Shown: positions 5,011 through 5,030 of the stretch, in pieces
Layout: each line of letters starts with the position of its first letter
Numbering within the stretch: position 1 is the stretch's first letter
NCBI GenBank assembly: GCA_030633365.1
Contig: DAOVSY010000245.1
Coordinates: 1-5,030, forward strand
Length of the DNA: 5,030 nucleotides
Direction of reading: 5' to 3'
DNA from: Spirochaetaceae bacterium
Lineage (GTDB): Bacteria; Spirochaetota; Spirochaetia; B11-G9
The notes under the pieces: model-generated
Database searches by the model: none
What the model was told of the DNA's origin: nothing
What the model saw: only the letters and a program-made list of their open reading frames with translations
Translations under genes and position numbers: made by a program

Positions 5011-5030
5011 TGTGGAGACGTAGCATGCTA
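5011..5030 (+). repeat. REP-like repeat, copy 2, cut by the window edge
   Basis: TGTGGAGACGTAGCATG repeats copy 1 with one change, 47 bases further on, and continues into TAGCATGCTA, a perfect palindrome centred on the GCATGC at 5023-5028. The window ends inside it. The expected continuation is CGTCTCCACA, which would give a long hairpin. Such short GTAGAGACG-type palindromes recur in many bacterial genomes as REP-like elements and can also act as transcription terminators; both are inferred here. Confidence -1.

Noticed and set aside
4964..5030. Start of a CRISPR array
   Set aside because: Only two copies are present, the unit is an arm of a long palindrome, and the region between is itself an inverted repeat rather than a unique spacer. 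A REP-like element fits better.

Overview
This AT-rich window holds six protein genes and looks like ordinary chromosome from a didermic, lipoprotein-rich bacterium. A spirochaete is my best guess. The reasons are three adjacent lipoproteins of the LPP20 kind with loose lipoboxes (I/F/A at -3 and SC at the cleavage site), the AT-rich codon use, and a bacterial gene for an ACT-domain regulator of a type I know mainly from archaea. No rRNA, tRNA or decisive marker is present, so the assignment is an inference.

Layout. Positions 1-2824 are a lipoprotein block read on the minus strand. In order of transcription it holds a 192-residue LPP20-family lipoprotein (2246-2824) with its own promoter and a strong intrinsic terminator (2195-2226). 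Next comes a 278-residue lipoprotein (1314-2150), and 48 bases further on a third, longer lipoprotein of at least 421 residues. The third runs off the left edge (1-1265) and is easily missed because its stop codon lies outside the window. All three carry a signal peptide ending in SC and at least one LPP20-like domain, so the block probably arose by duplication of an envelope protein family.

A short divergent promoter region (2825-2941) separates the block from a 79-residue protein on the plus strand (2942-3181). That protein looks like a heavy-metal-associated (HMA) fold that has lost its CxxC metal ligands, and its mRNA may have almost no leader. It converges, with 20 bases between stop codons, on a minus-strand gene for a 221-residue ACT-domain protein (3202-3867).

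The ACT gene is divergent from dapA (4058-4963), which encodes 4-hydroxy-tetrahydrodipicolinate synthase, the first committed enzyme of lysine and diaminopimelate synthesis. The 190-base region between them carries four TTACAA/TTGTAA half-sites forming two perfect inverted repeats around a TATAAT box. This suggests a specific regulator of dapA, and the neighbouring ACT protein is a reasonable but unproven candidate. DapA keeps both its catalytic residues and the residues of the lysine feedback site.

Right after dapA, up to the right edge, are two copies of a 17-base GAGACGTAGCATG-containing repeat. The second is cut by the window edge in the middle of a palindrome. They resemble REP-type palindromic elements scattered through genomes.

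No mobile-element genes, CRISPR array, defence system or RNA gene is visible. The points most worth checking are the dapA operator/ACT regulator pair, the repeats at the right edge, and the ligand-less HMA-like protein.
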